Source of the DNA: Microbacterium ureisolvens
Lineage (GTDB): Bacteria; Actinomycetota; Actinomycetes; Actinomycetales; Microbacteriaceae
Direction of reading: 5' to 3'
Assembly (NCBI RefSeq): GCF_019511645.1
Contig: NZ_JAEUAX010000001.1
Coordinates: forward strand, 496,001-560,000
DNA: 64,000 nucleotides
Below are positions 26,995-36,667 of the stretch, piece by piece. Position numbers and translations under genes: made by a program. The notes under the pieces are model-generated. The model ran no database searches. It saw only the letters and a list, made by a program, of their open reading frames with translations, and was not told the origin of the DNA. Numbering within the stretch: position 1 is the first letter of the stretch; each line of letters opens with the position of its first letter.

Positions 26995-27030
26995 AAGGGC
27001 GTCGGGGTCACCCGGCGCCCTTTGTCTTTG
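26995..27030 (+). terminator. Rho-independent terminator after rpsD
   Basis: A 12-pair stem (AAGGGCGTCGGG with CCCGGCGCCCTT, one G-T wobble) with a GTCA loop is followed by the T-rich TTTGTCTTTG. It is the clearest classic terminator in the window. Confidence 0.85.
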
Positions 27031-27107
27031 CCTGCCGGGTGCCTCGGGTCGTTTCCGCATACGATGGGGGGATGCCGCGTCCCGGCGGCCCGCGAGGAAG
27101 TGGTGAC

Positions 27108-27404
27108 ATGAAGAACCTCCTGTGGTTCCTGCTCGGCATCGCCGGCGGATTCGTTCTCGCGCACCTGGTCAACAAGGACCCGCGCGGCCACGAGATCCTC
27201 GCGGACGTCGACGCCCGCATCACGGAGTTCACCGACCGCATGGGCGACGCGTACCGCGAACAGGAGGCCCGCTTCGCAGGCCTCGTCGACGACGTGAGGG
27301 ATGCCGCCGCCGACGCGGCGTCCAGCGCCCGGGCCGTGGCATCCGATGCCGTCGCGAACGTCGCGGACGCCGTCGACGACGCGGCCCGCAAGATCGCCGA
27401 CTGA
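27108..27404 (+). CDS. Small membrane-anchored helical protein
   Basis: A 98-residue protein. The N-terminal membrane helix NLLWFLLGIAGGFVLAHLV (about residues 3-21) is followed by an amphipathic, Ala/Asp-rich helix (DVRDAAADAASSARAVASDA). Such small proteins resemble YtxH/DUF948-like envelope proteins, and one commonly sits just upstream of alaS in Microbacteriaceae. ATG at 27108 has GAGGAAG nine bases upstream; the longer GTG frame from 27039 lacks conservation-like sequence before the helix. Function unknown. Confidence 0.82.
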   Translation: MKNLLWFLLGIAGGFVLAHLVNKDPRGHEILADVDARITEFTDRMGDAYREQEARFAGLVDDVRDAAADAASSARAVASDAVANVADAVDDAARKIAD

Positions 27405-27498
27405 GCGGCACCCGCACCCGGCGAGCACCGCCGGCCCGCTCGAACCTCCCCAGATACCCCGAACACGCACGCATTCGCACGCACACGCAAGGACCCGC

Positions 27499-30156
27499 AT
27501 GAAGACCGCCGAGATCGCACAGCGCTTCCTCGATTACTTCGAGAAGAACGGCCACACCATCGTCCCCTCCGCATCGCTGGTGACCGACGACCCGGCGCTG
27601 CTGTTCACGGTGGCCGGCATGGTGCCCTTCATCCCGTATCTCTCGGGCGACGTGCCGGCGCCGTACCCCCGCGCGGCAGACAACCAGAAGTGCATCCGCA
27701 CCAACGACATCGAAGAGGTCGGAAAGACGCCGCGCCACGGCACGTTCTTCCAGATGCTCGGCAACTGGTCGTTCGGCGACTACTTCAAGGAAGGCGCGAT
27801 CCGCTACGCGTGGGATCTGCTGACCAGCCCGGAGTCCGAGGGCGGTCTCGGGTTCGATCAGAAGGACCTGTGGGTCACCGTCTACGAAGAGGACGACGAG
27901 GCGCACGACCTCTGGCTCCAGCTGACCGACCTTCCCGCGGAGCGCATCCAGCGCCTGGGCAAGGACACGAATTACTGGAGCACCGGGCTCCCGGGTCCTG
28001 CCGGCCCCTGCTCGGAGATCTTCTTCGACCGCGGCCCGGAATACGGCATCGACGGCGGTCCTGCGACCGACGACGACCGGTACGTCGAGATCTGGAACCT
28101 CGTGTTCATGCAGTACGAGATCACCAACGTGCGGTCGAAGTACGACTTCGACATCGTCGGCGAGCTGCCGAACAAGAACATCGACACCGGCATGGGTCTG
28201 GAGCGCATCGCGTTCATCAAGCAGGGCGTCGACAACATGTACGAGACCGACCAGGTGCGTCCGGTGCTCGACAAGGCCGTGGAGCTCTCGGGACGCACGT
28301 ACGGCGCGAACCACGACGACGATGTGCGCTTCCGCGTGGTCGCGGACCACGTCCGCTCATCGCTCATGCTCATGTCGGACGGCGTCACGCCCTCCAACGA
28401 CGGCCGCGGCTACATCCTGCGACGCCTGATGCGTCGTGTGATCCGCTCGATGCGTCTGCTCGGTGTCGACGGCCCGACCTTCGAGGTGCTGTTCACGGCG
28501 TCGCGCGACGCCATGAAGGACGCCTACCCGGTCGTCGAGACCGACTGGGCCCGCATCTCGCAGTACGCCCTCGCCGAGGAGGCGACGTTCCTGCGCACCC
28601 TTGCCGCGGGGGAGTCCATCCTCGACGAGTCGCTCACTCAGGCGAAGGCGGCGGGCGGCACGACGCTCACGGGTGCCGAGGCGTTCCTGCTGCACGATAC
28701 CTACGGGTTCCCGATCGACCTCACCCTGGAGATCGCCGAAGAGGCGGGGCTGAGCGTCGACCGCGCCGCGTTCGACGGCCTCATGCAGGAGCAGCGCGCA
28801 CGCGCCAAGGCCGACGCGCGGGCCCGCAAGCGCCAGCTCGCCGACACCAGCGTGTACCGCGACCTGCGTGCGCAGGGCGAGACGGTGTTCACGGGCTACA
28901 CCGACCTCGAGGCCGAGTCGCAGGTGCTCGGAATCCTCGTCGACGGCGTGTCGGTCGACCGCGCAAGCGTCGGTCAGATCGCCGAGGTGATTCTCGCCGA
29001 GACCGCGCTGTACGCCGAGTCGGGCGGCCAGGTCGCCGACAAGGGCGTCATCGTCGGCCCGGGCTACGAGCTCGAGGTGCTCGACGTGCAGAAGCCGGTC
29101 CCGGGGCTCATCAGCCATACCGTCGAGGTGTCGACGGGCGAGGTGGGCGTCGGTCAGGCGGCGACGACGGTGGTGGATGCTGCGAACCGCCGCGCCGCTC
29201 GTCAGGCGCACTCCGCGACGCACCTGGTGCACGCCGCACTCCGCGACACGCTCGGCAAGACGGCGACGCAGGCAGGCTCGCTCAACCGTGCCGGCTACAT
29301 GCGCTTCGACTTCGCGTGGGGGCAGTCGCTGTCGGACGAGACAAAGACCGAGATCGAGGAGATCGCCAACAACGCGGTTCGCGACAACCTCGAGGTGACC
29401 ACGCGCGTGCTCCCGCTCGACGAGGCGCGCTCGCTCGGAGCGATGGCGCTGTTCGGCGAGAAGTACGGCGACACCGTGCGCATGGTCGACATCGGCGGCC
29501 CGTGGTCGCGTGAGCTCTGCGCGGGCACGCACGTCTCCACGAGCGCCGAGATCGGGCTCATCAACCTCATCGGCGAGTCGTCGGTCGGCGCGTCGAACCG
29601 CCGCGTCGAGGCGCTGGTCGGTCTCGACGCCTTCCGCTCGCTCGCGGCCGAGCGCGCGCTCGTGTCGCAGCTGACGACCTCGCTCAAGGCACCGCGCGAT
29701 CAGCTTCCCGCGCGGATCGCGGAGCTGCAGGCGAGCCTGAAGGCCGCCGAGAAGAAGATCGCCGCCTTCGAGGCCAAGGCGCTCGGAGACCGGCTTCCCG
29801 CTCTTGCCGCATCCGCGACGCGGGTGGGCGACACCGTCGTGGTGGCCGAGTCGCTCGGCAACGCCGCATCCGCCGACGACGTCCGCTCGCTGGCCCTGCA
29901 GGTGCGCGAGCGCCTCGGCTCCGACGCGGCCGTGGTCGCGCTGGGCGCGGTCGTCAACGACCGGCCGGTCGTGATTGTCGCCACCAACGACGCGGCCCGC
30001 GCTGCAGGCGCCCGGGCGGGGGTGCTCGCGAAGGGCGCCGCAGGTGTGCTGGGCGGCGGTGGCGGCGGCCGCGACGACGTCGCACAGGGCGGCGGAACGG
30101 ATGCCGCGGCCCTGCCGGCGGCACTGGGCTCGGTGAAGGACGCGCTCGGCGCGTGA
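27499..30156 (+). CDS. alaS: Alanyl-tRNA synthetase
   Basis: An 885-residue class IIc synthetase. The catalytic domain begins KTAEIAQRFLDYFEKNGH; it holds motif 2 (GTFFQMLGNWSFGDYFKEGA) and the motif 3 region NKNIDTGMGLERIA. The editing domain carries the zinc motif HSATHLVHAALR (about residue 571) and the downstream CAGTHV. The C-terminal oligomerisation domain includes GGGGGRDDVAQGGG. ATG at 27499 follows AAGGA. ruvX overlaps its stop by four bases (GTGA). Confidence 0.98.
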   Translation: MKTAEIAQRFLDYFEKNGHTIVPSASLVTDDPALLFTVAGMVPFIPYLSGDVPAPYPRAADNQKCIRTNDIEEVGKTPRHGTFFQMLGNWSFGDYFKEGAIRYAWDLLTSPESEGGLGFDQKDLWVTVYEEDDEAHDLWLQLTDLPAERIQRLGKDTNYWSTGLPGPAGPCSEIFFDRGPEYGIDGGPATDDDRYVEIWNLVFMQYEITNVRSKYDFDIVGELPNKNIDTGMGLERIAFIKQGVDNMYETDQVRPVLDKAVELSGRTYGANHDDDVRFRVVADHVRSSLMLMSDGVTPSNDGRGYILRRLMRRVIRSMRLLGVDGPTFEVLFTASRDAMKDAYPVVETDWARISQYALAEEATFLRTLAAGESILDESLTQAKAAGGTTLTGAEAFLLHDTYGFPIDLTLEIAEEAGLSVDRAAFDGLMQEQRARAKADARARKRQLADTSVYRDLRAQGETVFTGYTDLEAESQVLGILVDGVSVDRASVGQIAEVILAETALYAESGGQVADKGVIVGPGYELEVLDVQKPVPGLISHTVEVSTGEVGVGQAATTVVDAANRRAARQAHSATHLVHAALRDTLGKTATQAGSLNRAGYMRFDFAWGQSLSDETKTEIEEIANNAVRDNLEVTTRVLPLDEARSLGAMALFGEKYGDTVRMVDIGGPWSRELCAGTHVSTSAEIGLINLIGESSVGASNRRVEALVGLDAFRSLAAERALVSQLTTSLKAPRDQLPARIAELQASLKAAEKKIAAFEAKALGDRLPALAASATRVGDTVVVAESLGNAASADDVRSLALQVRERLGSDAAVVALGAVVNDRPVVIVATNDAARAAGARAGVLAKGAAGVLGGGGGGRDDVAQGGGTDAAALPAALGSVKDALGA

Positions 30157-30620
30157 GCGGCTTCCGGCGCGGCACGCGGCTCGGCATCGATGTCGGCAAG
30201 GCCCGGGTCGGGGTCGCGAAATGCGATCCCGACGGCCTGCTCGCGACACCGGTGGAGACGGTGCCCCGCGACGACGCCTCGGTGACCCGCATCGTGGCGC
30301 TGTCCGACGAGTACTCGGCGGTCGAGCTCTACGTCGGCCTGCCGCTGAACATGCGCGGCGAGGACACCGCATCGACCCAGGACGCCCGGGACTTCGCCGC
30401 GGCGCTGGCGGCAGCATCCGGGCTTCCCGTACGCCTCGTCGACGAGCGTCTTTCCACCGTCTCGGCACACGCGGCGCTGCGCAGTTCGGGCAGAACCCAG
30501 CGTTCGTCGCGTAACATCGTGGACCAGGTCGCCGCGGTCGTCCTGCTCCAGCAAGCGCTCGACGTCGAGAAGAGCACCGGACGACCTCCCGGAACCCCCG
30601 TCCCCCAGGAGCCAGCCTGA
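30153..30620 (+). CDS. ruvX: Putative Holliday junction resolvase / pre-16S rRNA nuclease
   Basis: A 155-residue YqgF/RuvX RNase H-fold protein. LGIDVGKARVGVAKCDPDG carries the first catalytic Asp, YVGLPLNMRGEDTAS the middle motif, RLVDERLSTVSAHAAL the Glu and NIVDQVAAVVLLQQAL the last Asp. Relatives process the 5' end of 16S rRNA or act on branched DNA. GTG at 30153 overlaps alaS, and mltG overlaps its stop by one base. Confidence 0.95.
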   Translation: MSGFRRGTRLGIDVGKARVGVAKCDPDGLLATPVETVPRDDASVTRIVALSDEYSAVELYVGLPLNMRGEDTASTQDARDFAAALAAASGLPVRLVDERLSTVSAHAALRSSGRTQRSSRNIVDQVAAVVLLQQALDVEKSTGRPPGTPVPQEPA

Positions 30621-32362
30621 TGCCCGACTCATCGCCCGACGGCGAAGCCGTTCCCCGGTCGCGCCGCGCTGCCCGCGAGGCGGCCGCGCGACAGGCGGCG
30701 ACGGGGGAGACGCCGACGACGCCGGCGTCCGTTGCACCGTCGGCCCCGGCAGCGGCTCCCGGCGCCCAGCCCGGCACGTGGGAATCCCTCATCACGGGCT
30801 CCACGCCGGTGTCTGGGAACGCTCCCGGCGCGACGGCTCCCGGCGCAACCGCTCCCGGCGCAACCGCTCCCGGCGCAACCGCTCCTGCGTCGCCGCCCGC
30901 GGCGCCCGCCGTCGACCAGCCGGCATCCGGCAGCGGCTTCCAGCCGGTGCCGCTGCGCACACCACGCCCCCAGACGCAGCCGATCGACGTCGAGGCGCCG
31001 GTCGACGACGACCCCTGGATCTTCGCCGCCGCCGGTGCGAGCCCCGCGATGCCCTACAGCCGCGGCGGCGCCGCGCCCGCGGGCGCCCCTGCGACAGCCG
31101 TGGCCGCCGCGACCCCCGCAGCGCGCGGGACGAGCGCTCCCCGCGACGAGGACCACGAGCGGTCGGCGCCCTCCGGCTCGCTCGAGGACCTGTTCAGCGG
31201 GTCGGCCTCGACGAACGACATCGGCCATGCCCCTCCACCGCCGAACAAGAAGCGCAGGCGCATCGGGGGCTGGATCGCCCTCGGCGTCGTGCTGCTGATC
31301 CTCGGCGGCATCGCGGCCGGCGGCTTGTACGTGTGGAACACGTATGAAGACAAGATCCGCGAGGTCATGGGCTGGGAAGAGCCGAAAGACTACGAAGCAG
31401 GCCTCGCGAACGGCGAGGCGTTCGTCACGATCGCGCAGGGCGACACCGGCTCGCCTATCTCGCAGTCGCTCTACGACGCGGGGGTGACGAAGACGCCCGA
31501 CGCGTTCTACGACTACCTCATCACGAGCGGGCAGAACCCCACCTTCCAGCCGGGCGTCTACCGGCTGCAGCAGAAGATGACCAGCGAGGCCGCTCTGGCG
31601 ATGCTTCTGGATCCTGCCAACAAGCAGGAGTTCACCGCGCAGATCCCGGAGGGCTTCACCGTGGAGGGCACGCTTCAGCGGATCTCCGAGGGCACGGGCA
31701 TCCCGCTCGAGGAGCTCACGGCGGCTGCAGCCGACCCGGCGGCCTACGGTGTCCCCGCCGACCCGGCCATCGCCGCGGCAGGGGGTCAGCCGCTCGAGGG
31801 CTGGCTGTTCCCGGCGACCTACACCTTCGACCCCGGCGTGACCGCGCAGTCGGCCATCCAGACGCTCGTGGACCGCACGAAGCAGTCCCTCGATGCCGCC
31901 GGCGTGCCGCAGGAGCGTCGTCAGGAGATCCTGACGACCGCCTCGATCATCCAGCGCGAGGCCCGCTTCGAGGTGGACATGCAGAAGGTCGCCCGCGTCA
32001 TCCTGAACCGCCTCGACCCGAACAACCAGGAGACCTTCGGCCTGCTGCAGATGGACTCGACGGCCCAGTTCGGCTTCGGCGAGCTCCATGAAGGGTCCGC
32101 AAGCACCTCCGAGGAGGCGCAGTACGACCCGAACCCGTGGAACACCTACGTCCACGCGGGGCTGCCGATCGGGCCGATCGCCAACCCGGGCGACGTCGCG
32201 ATCAATGCCGCCATGCACCCGGCCGACGGCCCTTGGATGTACTTCGTGACCGTCGACATGGATTCCGGCGAGACGATCTTCTCGGCCACGTACAACGAGC
32301 ACCTGAAGTACGTCGAGCAGATGCAGCAGTGGTGTTCCGAGCACCCGGACTCGGGGTGCTGA
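30620..32362 (+). CDS. mltG: Endolytic murein transglycosylase MltG
   Basis: A 580-residue membrane enzyme that cleaves nascent glycan strands and may set their length. Residues 1-200 are a cytoplasmic Pro/Ala/Thr-rich region with a five-residue tandem repeat (PGATA). KKRRRIGG then precedes one membrane helix (about 216-237). The outside part has a LysM-like segment and the YceG domain. The catalytic Glu lies in ASIIQREARFE near residue 447, followed by ARVILNRL and HAGLPIGPIANPG. It is longer than E. coli MltG (340) because of the cytoplasmic tail, as is usual in actinobacteria. ATG at 30620 overlaps the ruvX stop; aroE starts within its end. Confidence 0.95.
   Translation: MPDSSPDGEAVPRSRRAAREAAARQAATGETPTTPASVAPSAPAAAPGAQPGTWESLITGSTPVSGNAPGATAPGATAPGATAPGATAPASPPAAPAVDQPASGSGFQPVPLRTPRPQTQPIDVEAPVDDDPWIFAAAGASPAMPYSRGGAAPAGAPATAVAAATPAARGTSAPRDEDHERSAPSGSLEDLFSGSASTNDIGHAPPPPNKKRRRIGGWIALGVVLLILGGIAAGGLYVWNTYEDKIREVMGWEEPKDYEAGLANGEAFVTIAQGDTGSPISQSLYDAGVTKTPDAFYDYLITSGQNPTFQPGVYRLQQKMTSEAALAMLLDPANKQEFTAQIPEGFTVEGTLQRISEGTGIPLEELTAAAADPAAYGVPADPAIAAAGGQPLEGWLFPATYTFDPGVTAQSAIQTLVDRTKQSLDAAGVPQERRQEILTTASIIQREARFEVDMQKVARVILNRLDPNNQETFGLLQMDSTAQFGFGELHEGSASTSEEAQYDPNPWNTYVHAGLPIGPIANPGDVAINAAMHPADGPWMYFVTVDMDSGETIFSATYNEHLKYVEQMQQWCSEHPDSGC
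30821..30880 (+). repeat. Four tandem 15-bp repeats in mltG
   Basis: Copies of GCTCCCGGCGCAACC (first copy ends GCGACG) lie head to tail, in frame, encoding APGAT repeats. Three of the four are identical, which suggests recent slippage and likely length variation between strains. Confidence 0.9.
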
Positions 32363-33207
32363 GCGGCCGCGCGTCGCGTCTGGAGGTCTGGGGCGACCCG
32401 ATCGCGCACAGCCGCTCACCCCAGCTGCACGCCGCGGCGTACGAGGTGCTCGGGTTCGACTGGACCTACGGTCGCCGCCGGGTCGACGTGGCGTCGTTCG
32501 GCGACGAGCTGGCCGCTCTCGACGACAGCTGGCGCGGCCTCTCGCTCACCATGCCGCTGAAGGGCGTCGCCTTCGCGGCGGCCTCTTCGCTCGACCGTCG
32601 GGCCCAGCTGACCGGTGCGGTCAACACGCTGCTGCTCGACTCCGGCGGCCCCCGCGGCTTCAACACCGACGTGGGCGGCATCGTCCGCGCCCTCGCCGAC
32701 GACGGCGTCGCCGAGATCGCACGGGCCCGCATCGTCGGTGCCGGCGCCACGGCGACCTCGGCGCTGGCCGCCCTGTCCGAGCTCGGCGCGCGTGAGGTGG
32801 AGGTGGTCGCCCGCCGCCCCGAAGCCGCCGCGCCCCTTGCCGACCTCGGCCGCCGCCTCGGCATGACGGTCGAGACCACGCCGTTCGCAGCATCCGTCCA
32901 CGAAGACGTGCCTCTCACGATTGCGACGCTGCCGGGCGACGCACCGGTTCCGGATGCTGCGGCCGACGCGCTCGCCCGCTCCGGCGGCCTGCTGCTCGAC
33001 GTCGTGTACGGACATTGGCCGACCGCGCTGTCTGCCGCGTGGGAGCGCACGGGCGGAACTGCCCGATCGGGGCTCGGGATGCTGCTGCACCAGGCTCTCC
33101 TGCAGATCCGCATCTTCCGCCACGGCGACCCCGCAACCCCGCTGGATCGCGAGGCGGAGGCCCTGCGGGCGATGCGCAGGGCGCTTGAGGAACCCGCGGC
33201 GGCGTAA
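32356..33207 (+). CDS. aroE: Shikimate dehydrogenase, biosynthetic
   Basis: A 283-residue NADPH enzyme reducing 3-dehydroshikimate to shikimate. LEVWGDPIAHSRSPQLHAAA is the substrate-binding start, SLTMPLKG holds the catalytic Lys, NTLLLDSGG and FNTDVGG hold the Asn and Asp, and RIVGAGATATSALAAL is the dinucleotide-binding loop (GAGATA rather than GxGGxx). GTG at 32356 overlaps mltG by seven bases. A second, different shikimate/quinate dehydrogenase lies at 38017-38892; this copy belongs to the aro biosynthetic operon. Confidence 0.92.
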   Translation: MLSGRASRLEVWGDPIAHSRSPQLHAAAYEVLGFDWTYGRRRVDVASFGDELAALDDSWRGLSLTMPLKGVAFAAASSLDRRAQLTGAVNTLLLDSGGPRGFNTDVGGIVRALADDGVAEIARARIVGAGATATSALAALSELGAREVEVVARRPEAAAPLADLGRRLGMTVETTPFAASVHEDVPLTIATLPGDAPVPDAAADALARSGGLLLDVVYGHWPTALSAAWERTGGTARSGLGMLLHQALLQIRIFRHGDPATPLDREAEALRAMRRALEEPAAA

Positions 33208-33237
33208 CGGCCCGCTGGGGCGTGGGAGACTGGACCA

Positions 33238-34467
33238 ATGCTCCGCGTGCTCACGGCCGGCGAATCGCACGGCCCCGAACTCGTCGCCGTCATGGAGGGC
33301 CTGCCTGCGGGCGTCCCCGTCTCCCGCGCCGCGATCCAGGCGGATCTCGCGCGCCGCAAGCTCGGCTACGGCCGCGGTTCGCGCATGAAGTTCGAGGAGG
33401 ACGAGCTCACCATCTCCTCCGGCGTCGTGCACGGCACGACTCTCGGGAGCCCCATCGCGCTGCGCATCGGCAACACCGAGTGGCCGAAGTGGGTCGAGGT
33501 GATGAGCGCGGAGCCCGTAGAACTCACCGAGAAGTCGCGCGGACGCGGTGCGGCGCTCACGCGTCCTCGCCCTGGCCACGCCGATCTCGTCGGCATGCAG
33601 AAGTACGGCTTCGACGAGGCGCGTCCGATCCTGGAGCGCGCGAGCGCCCGCGAGACGGCCGCGAGAGTCGCCCTGGGTGCGCTCGCTCGCGCGTTCCTGG
33701 CGGAGCTCGGCATCCGTCTGGTCAGCCACACCCTGTCGATCGGACCCGTGCGGGTGCCGGAAGGCTCCGCCGTGCCCACGCCTGACGACGTGGACGCACT
33801 GGACGCCGACCCGCTGCGCTGCTTCGATCCCACCACGAGCGCGGCAATGGTGGCCGAGGTCGACGACGCCCGCAAGGAGGGCGACACGCTCGGCGGAATC
33901 GTCGAGGTGCTCGCCTACGGGCTGCCACCGGGGCTCGGCTCTCACGTGCACTGGGACCGCCGCCTCGACGCGAAGCTCGCGCAGGCGCTCATGAGCATCC
34001 AGGCCATCAAGGGCGTCGAGGTCGGCGACGGCTTCGAGACCACCCGTCGCCGCGGCTCAGCCGCCCACGACGAGCTGTTCGTCGCCGGCGACGGCATCAC
34101 CCGGTCGAGCGACAAGGCGGGCGGCACGGAGGGCGGGATGTCGACCGGCACAGTGCTGCGCGTGCGGGCGGGCATGAAGCCCATCGCCACCGTGCCTCGC
34201 GCGCTGCGCACCGTGGACGTCGCGACCGGCGACGCCGCGTCAGCCCACCACCAGCGCTCCGACGTGTGCGCCGTTCCCGCCGCCGGTGTCGTCGCCGAGG
34301 CCATGGTGGCGGTCGTGCTCGCCGACGTCGTGCTCGAGAAGTTCGGGGGCGACAACGTCGCCGAGACGCGCCGCAATCTCGAGGGCTACCTCGCGGCGAT
34401 CCCCGACGCGCTGCGCAGTGCGGCGGAAAGCGATTCCGGTCTCGCCGACCATGACCTCGCGCTCTGA
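33238..34467 (+). CDS. aroC: Chorismate synthase
   Basis: A 409-residue FMN-dependent enzyme making chorismate, the last common step. Signatures include [66 protein letters not shown] and [13 protein letters not shown]. The length is usual for actinobacteria. ATG at 33238 lies 30 bases after aroE. aroK begins 17 bases before its stop, in another frame. Confidence 0.98.
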   Translation: MLRVLTAGESHGPELVAVMEGLPAGVPVSRAAIQADLARRKLGYGRGSRMKFEEDELTISSGVVHGTTLGSPIALRIGNTEWPKWVEVMSAEPVELTEKSRGRGAALTRPRPGHADLVGMQKYGFDEARPILERASARETAARVALGALARAFLAELGIRLVSHTLSIGPVRVPEGSAVPTPDDVDALDADPLRCFDPTTSAAMVAEVDDARKEGDTLGGIVEVLAYGLPPGLGSHVHWDRRLDAKLAQALMSIQAIKGVEVGDGFETTRRRGSAAHDELFVAGDGITRSSDKAGGTEGGMSTGTVLRVRAGMKPIATVPRALRTVDVATGDAASAHHQRSDVCAVPAAGVVAEAMVAVVLADVVLEKFGGDNVAETRRNLEGYLAAIPDALRSAAESDSGLADHDLAL

Positions 34468-35011
34468 CGCCGTCGTGCTGATCGGTCCGATGGGGGCCGG
34501 CAAGACCAGCATCGGCAAGAAGGCGGCCCGCGCGCTGGGCGTGCCGTTCTTCGACACCGACGCAGCGGTCGTCCGCGACCACGGCCCCATCGAGCAGCTC
34601 TTCGTCGAACGCGGCGAAGCCCACTTCCGTGCCGCCGAGCGGGCGGCCGTGATCGAAGGACTCGCCACCGGCGGCGTCATCTCCCTGGGCGGCGGAGCCG
34701 TGCTGAATCCCGAGACGCGCGCCGACCTCGCCGGGCACCGCGTCGTGCTGCTCACCGTGTCGCCACGGGTCGTCGCGGGCCGCGTCCGCGACTCGAACCG
34801 GCCGCTGCTGCAGGGCGGCGACGACGCGATCGAGCGCTGGACGGCGATCTTCGAAGAGCGCCGGCCCGTCTACGAGGAACTCGCCGACGTCACCTTCGAC
34901 ACCTCCACGGGTCCGCTGCAGGACGTCGTCGACGCCCTGGTGGCGTGGGTGCGCGGCACCGCCGACCCGATGGCCGCCACGGGCGACGAGCACAAGGAGC
35001 ACACCGCATGA
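34451..35011 (+). CDS. aroK: Shikimate kinase
   Basis: A 186-residue P-loop kinase. The loop [17 protein letters not shown] begins about residue 10. [13 protein letters not shown] binds shikimate, FRAAERAAV holds the Arg, and [10 protein letters not shown] is the central GGG motif. LID region SNRPLLQG follows. ATG at 34451 overlaps aroC by 17 bases; the aroB ATG overlaps its stop (ATGA). Confidence 0.95.
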   Translation: MTSRSDAVVLIGPMGAGKTSIGKKAARALGVPFFDTDAAVVRDHGPIEQLFVERGEAHFRAAERAAVIEGLATGGVISLGGGAVLNPETRADLAGHRVVLLTVSPRVVAGRVRDSNRPLLQGGDDAIERWTAIFEERRPVYEELADVTFDTSTGPLQDVVDALVAWVRGTADPMAATGDEHKEHTA

Positions 35012-36084
35012 CGGATGCCACGACCATCACCGTGAGCGGAGACGCGAGCTACGACATCACCGTCGGACACGGCATCCTCTCGTCCCTGGGCGATGCCCTT
35101 CCGCCCGCCGCCCGCAAGGTGCTCGTGATCCACCCGCCGACCCTCGCGGAGCAGGCCGAGCGGCTGCGCGCGCAGCTCGTGGGCGACCGCGAGGTGCTGC
35201 TCGCCGAGATCCCCGATGCGGAGGCGGGCAAGCGGATCGAGGTCGCCGCGTTCTGCTGGCAGGTGATGGGCAAGGCCGACTTCACCCGCACCGACGCCGT
35301 CGTGGGCTTCGGCGGGGGAGCGGTGACCGACCTCGCGGGATTCGTCGCGGCCACGTGGCTGCGCGGCGTCGAGGTGGTGCAGGTGCCGACGACGGTGCTC
35401 GGAATGGTCGACGCCGCCGTCGGCGGGAAGACCGGCGTCAACACCGCCGAGGGCAAGAACCTCGTCGGCGCGTTCTGGGCGCCCCGTGCCGTGATCTGCG
35501 ACCTCGACCTGCTCGACACGCTGTCGCGCAACGAGCGTGTCGCGGGCTACGCCGAGGTCGTCAAGGCCGGCTTCATCTGGGCGCCCGAGATCCTCGAGCT
35601 GATCGAGGCCGATCCCGAGAACGCCGTCGAGCCGCGGAGCGCCGCGTTCCGCCGCACGATCGAGCTCGCCATCGAGATGAAGGCGCGCGTGGTGGGGGAG
35701 GACCTCCGCGAGGCGGGCCTGCGCGAGATCCTCAACTACGGCCATACGCTCGGCCACGCCATCGAGCACGCCGAGCGCTACCGGTGGCGCCACGGCGCCG
35801 CCATCTCCGTGGGCATGGTGTTCGCCGCCGAGCTCTCGCGATTGGCAGGTCGCCTGCCGGATGCCGCTGCCCAGCGCCACCGCGACATCCTCGAGTCGCT
35901 CGGCCTGCCGACGGGCTACCGCCCCGGCGCGTGGCCGCAGCTGCTGTCGACGATGCAGCGCGACAAGAAGAGCCGCGGCGGCATGCTGCGCTTCATCGTG
36001 CTCGACGACATCGCCAAGCCCACAGTGCTCCAGGCGCCCGACGAGTCGCTGCTGTTCGCCGCGTACCAGGAGGTCGCGGGGTGA
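35008..36084 (+). CDS. aroB: 3-Dehydroquinate synthase
   Basis: A 358-residue NAD- and metal-dependent enzyme of the shikimate pathway. Key segments are GFGGGAVTDLAGFVAATWLR, QVPTTVLGMVDAAVGGKTGV, NLVGAFWAP, EVVKAGFIW and the metal site LNYGHTLGHAIEHAERYRWRH split over two His. ATG at 35008 is in an ATGA overlap with aroK. The next gene starts in its stop (GTGA). Confidence 0.97.
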   Translation: MTDATTITVSGDASYDITVGHGILSSLGDALPPAARKVLVIHPPTLAEQAERLRAQLVGDREVLLAEIPDAEAGKRIEVAAFCWQVMGKADFTRTDAVVGFGGGAVTDLAGFVAATWLRGVEVVQVPTTVLGMVDAAVGGKTGVNTAEGKNLVGAFWAPRAVICDLDLLDTLSRNERVAGYAEVVKAGFIWAPEILELIEADPENAVEPRSAAFRRTIELAIEMKARVVGEDLREAGLREILNYGHTLGHAIEHAERYRWRHGAAISVGMVFAAELSRLAGRLPDAAAQRHRDILESLGLPTGYRPGAWPQLLSTMQRDKKSRGGMLRFIVLDDIAKPTVLQAPDESLLFAAYQEVAG

Positions 36085-36614
36085 CCGCGCCGATCGTGCG
36101 CCGCATCCGCTCCGACGAGTGGCAGGCGGTGCGCGAGCTGCGGCTCGAGTCGACGAGCGATCCTGACGCGAACATCGCCTTCCTCGAGACGCCCGAGCAG
36201 GTCGCGGCCCGTCCGGAGCAGTTCTGGCGCGACCGCGCACAGCTCGCCGCCGAGAGTGAGACCGCGGCGCAGTTCGTGGCCGTCGTCGACGACGTCTGGG
36301 TGGGAAGTGTCTCCGTGCTCGTCCGCGCGAGCGGGCAGACCGACCACCTGGGCCGTTTCGTCGACGACCGCCGGGCGGATGTCGTCGGGGTGTACGTCAA
36401 CCCTGCCCATCGGGGCACGGGAGCCATCGACCTCCTGCTCGACGCCGCCGCGGAGTGGGTGACCGCCCTCGGGCTCACCCGGCTCAGCCTCGACGTCCAT
36501 CGGGAGAACCTCCGCGCGCAAGCGGCCTATCGCCGGGCCGGGTTCGGGCCGACGGGCGAGACCTTCACGAGCGTGATCGGCCCTGAGATCGTGATGGCCC
36601 GGCCCCTGCCGTGA
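36081..36614 (+). CDS. GNAT-family N-acetyltransferase
   Basis: A 177-residue acetyltransferase-fold protein. IVRRIRSDEWQAVRELRLES is the usual start; VVGVYVNPAHRGTGAIDLLL carries the acetyl-CoA pyrophosphate loop (R-G-T-G), and LDVHRENLRAQAAYRRAGF is motif B. The substrate is unknown. GTG at 36081 overlaps the aroB stop, so it is the last gene of the aro operon, though an aro role is not implied. A strong hairpin follows. Confidence 0.88.
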   Translation: MTAPIVRRIRSDEWQAVRELRLESTSDPDANIAFLETPEQVAARPEQFWRDRAQLAAESETAAQFVAVVDDVWVGSVSVLVRASGQTDHLGRFVDDRRADVVGVYVNPAHRGTGAIDLLLDAAAEWVTALGLTRLSLDVHRENLRAQAAYRRAGFGPTGETFTSVIGPEIVMARPLP

Positions 36615-36618
36615 CGCG

Positions 36619-36654
36619 ACGGACCCCGCCCCGGCGAACCGGGACGGGGTCCGT
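36619..36654. terminator. Bidirectional terminator hairpin
   Basis: Arms ACGGACCCCG / CGGGGTCCGT (10 bp, perfect), then one mismatch and five more pairs around a CGAA loop. It lies between the convergent acetyltransferase and transporter genes. No T tract. Confidence 0.7.
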
Positions 36655-36667
36655 GCGACGGCCGCCG

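Noticed and set aside
30821-30880. Tandem repeats considered as a CRISPR-like array
   Set aside because: The units are contiguous 15-mers without spacers, in frame, and code for a Pro-Gly-Ala-Thr linker.
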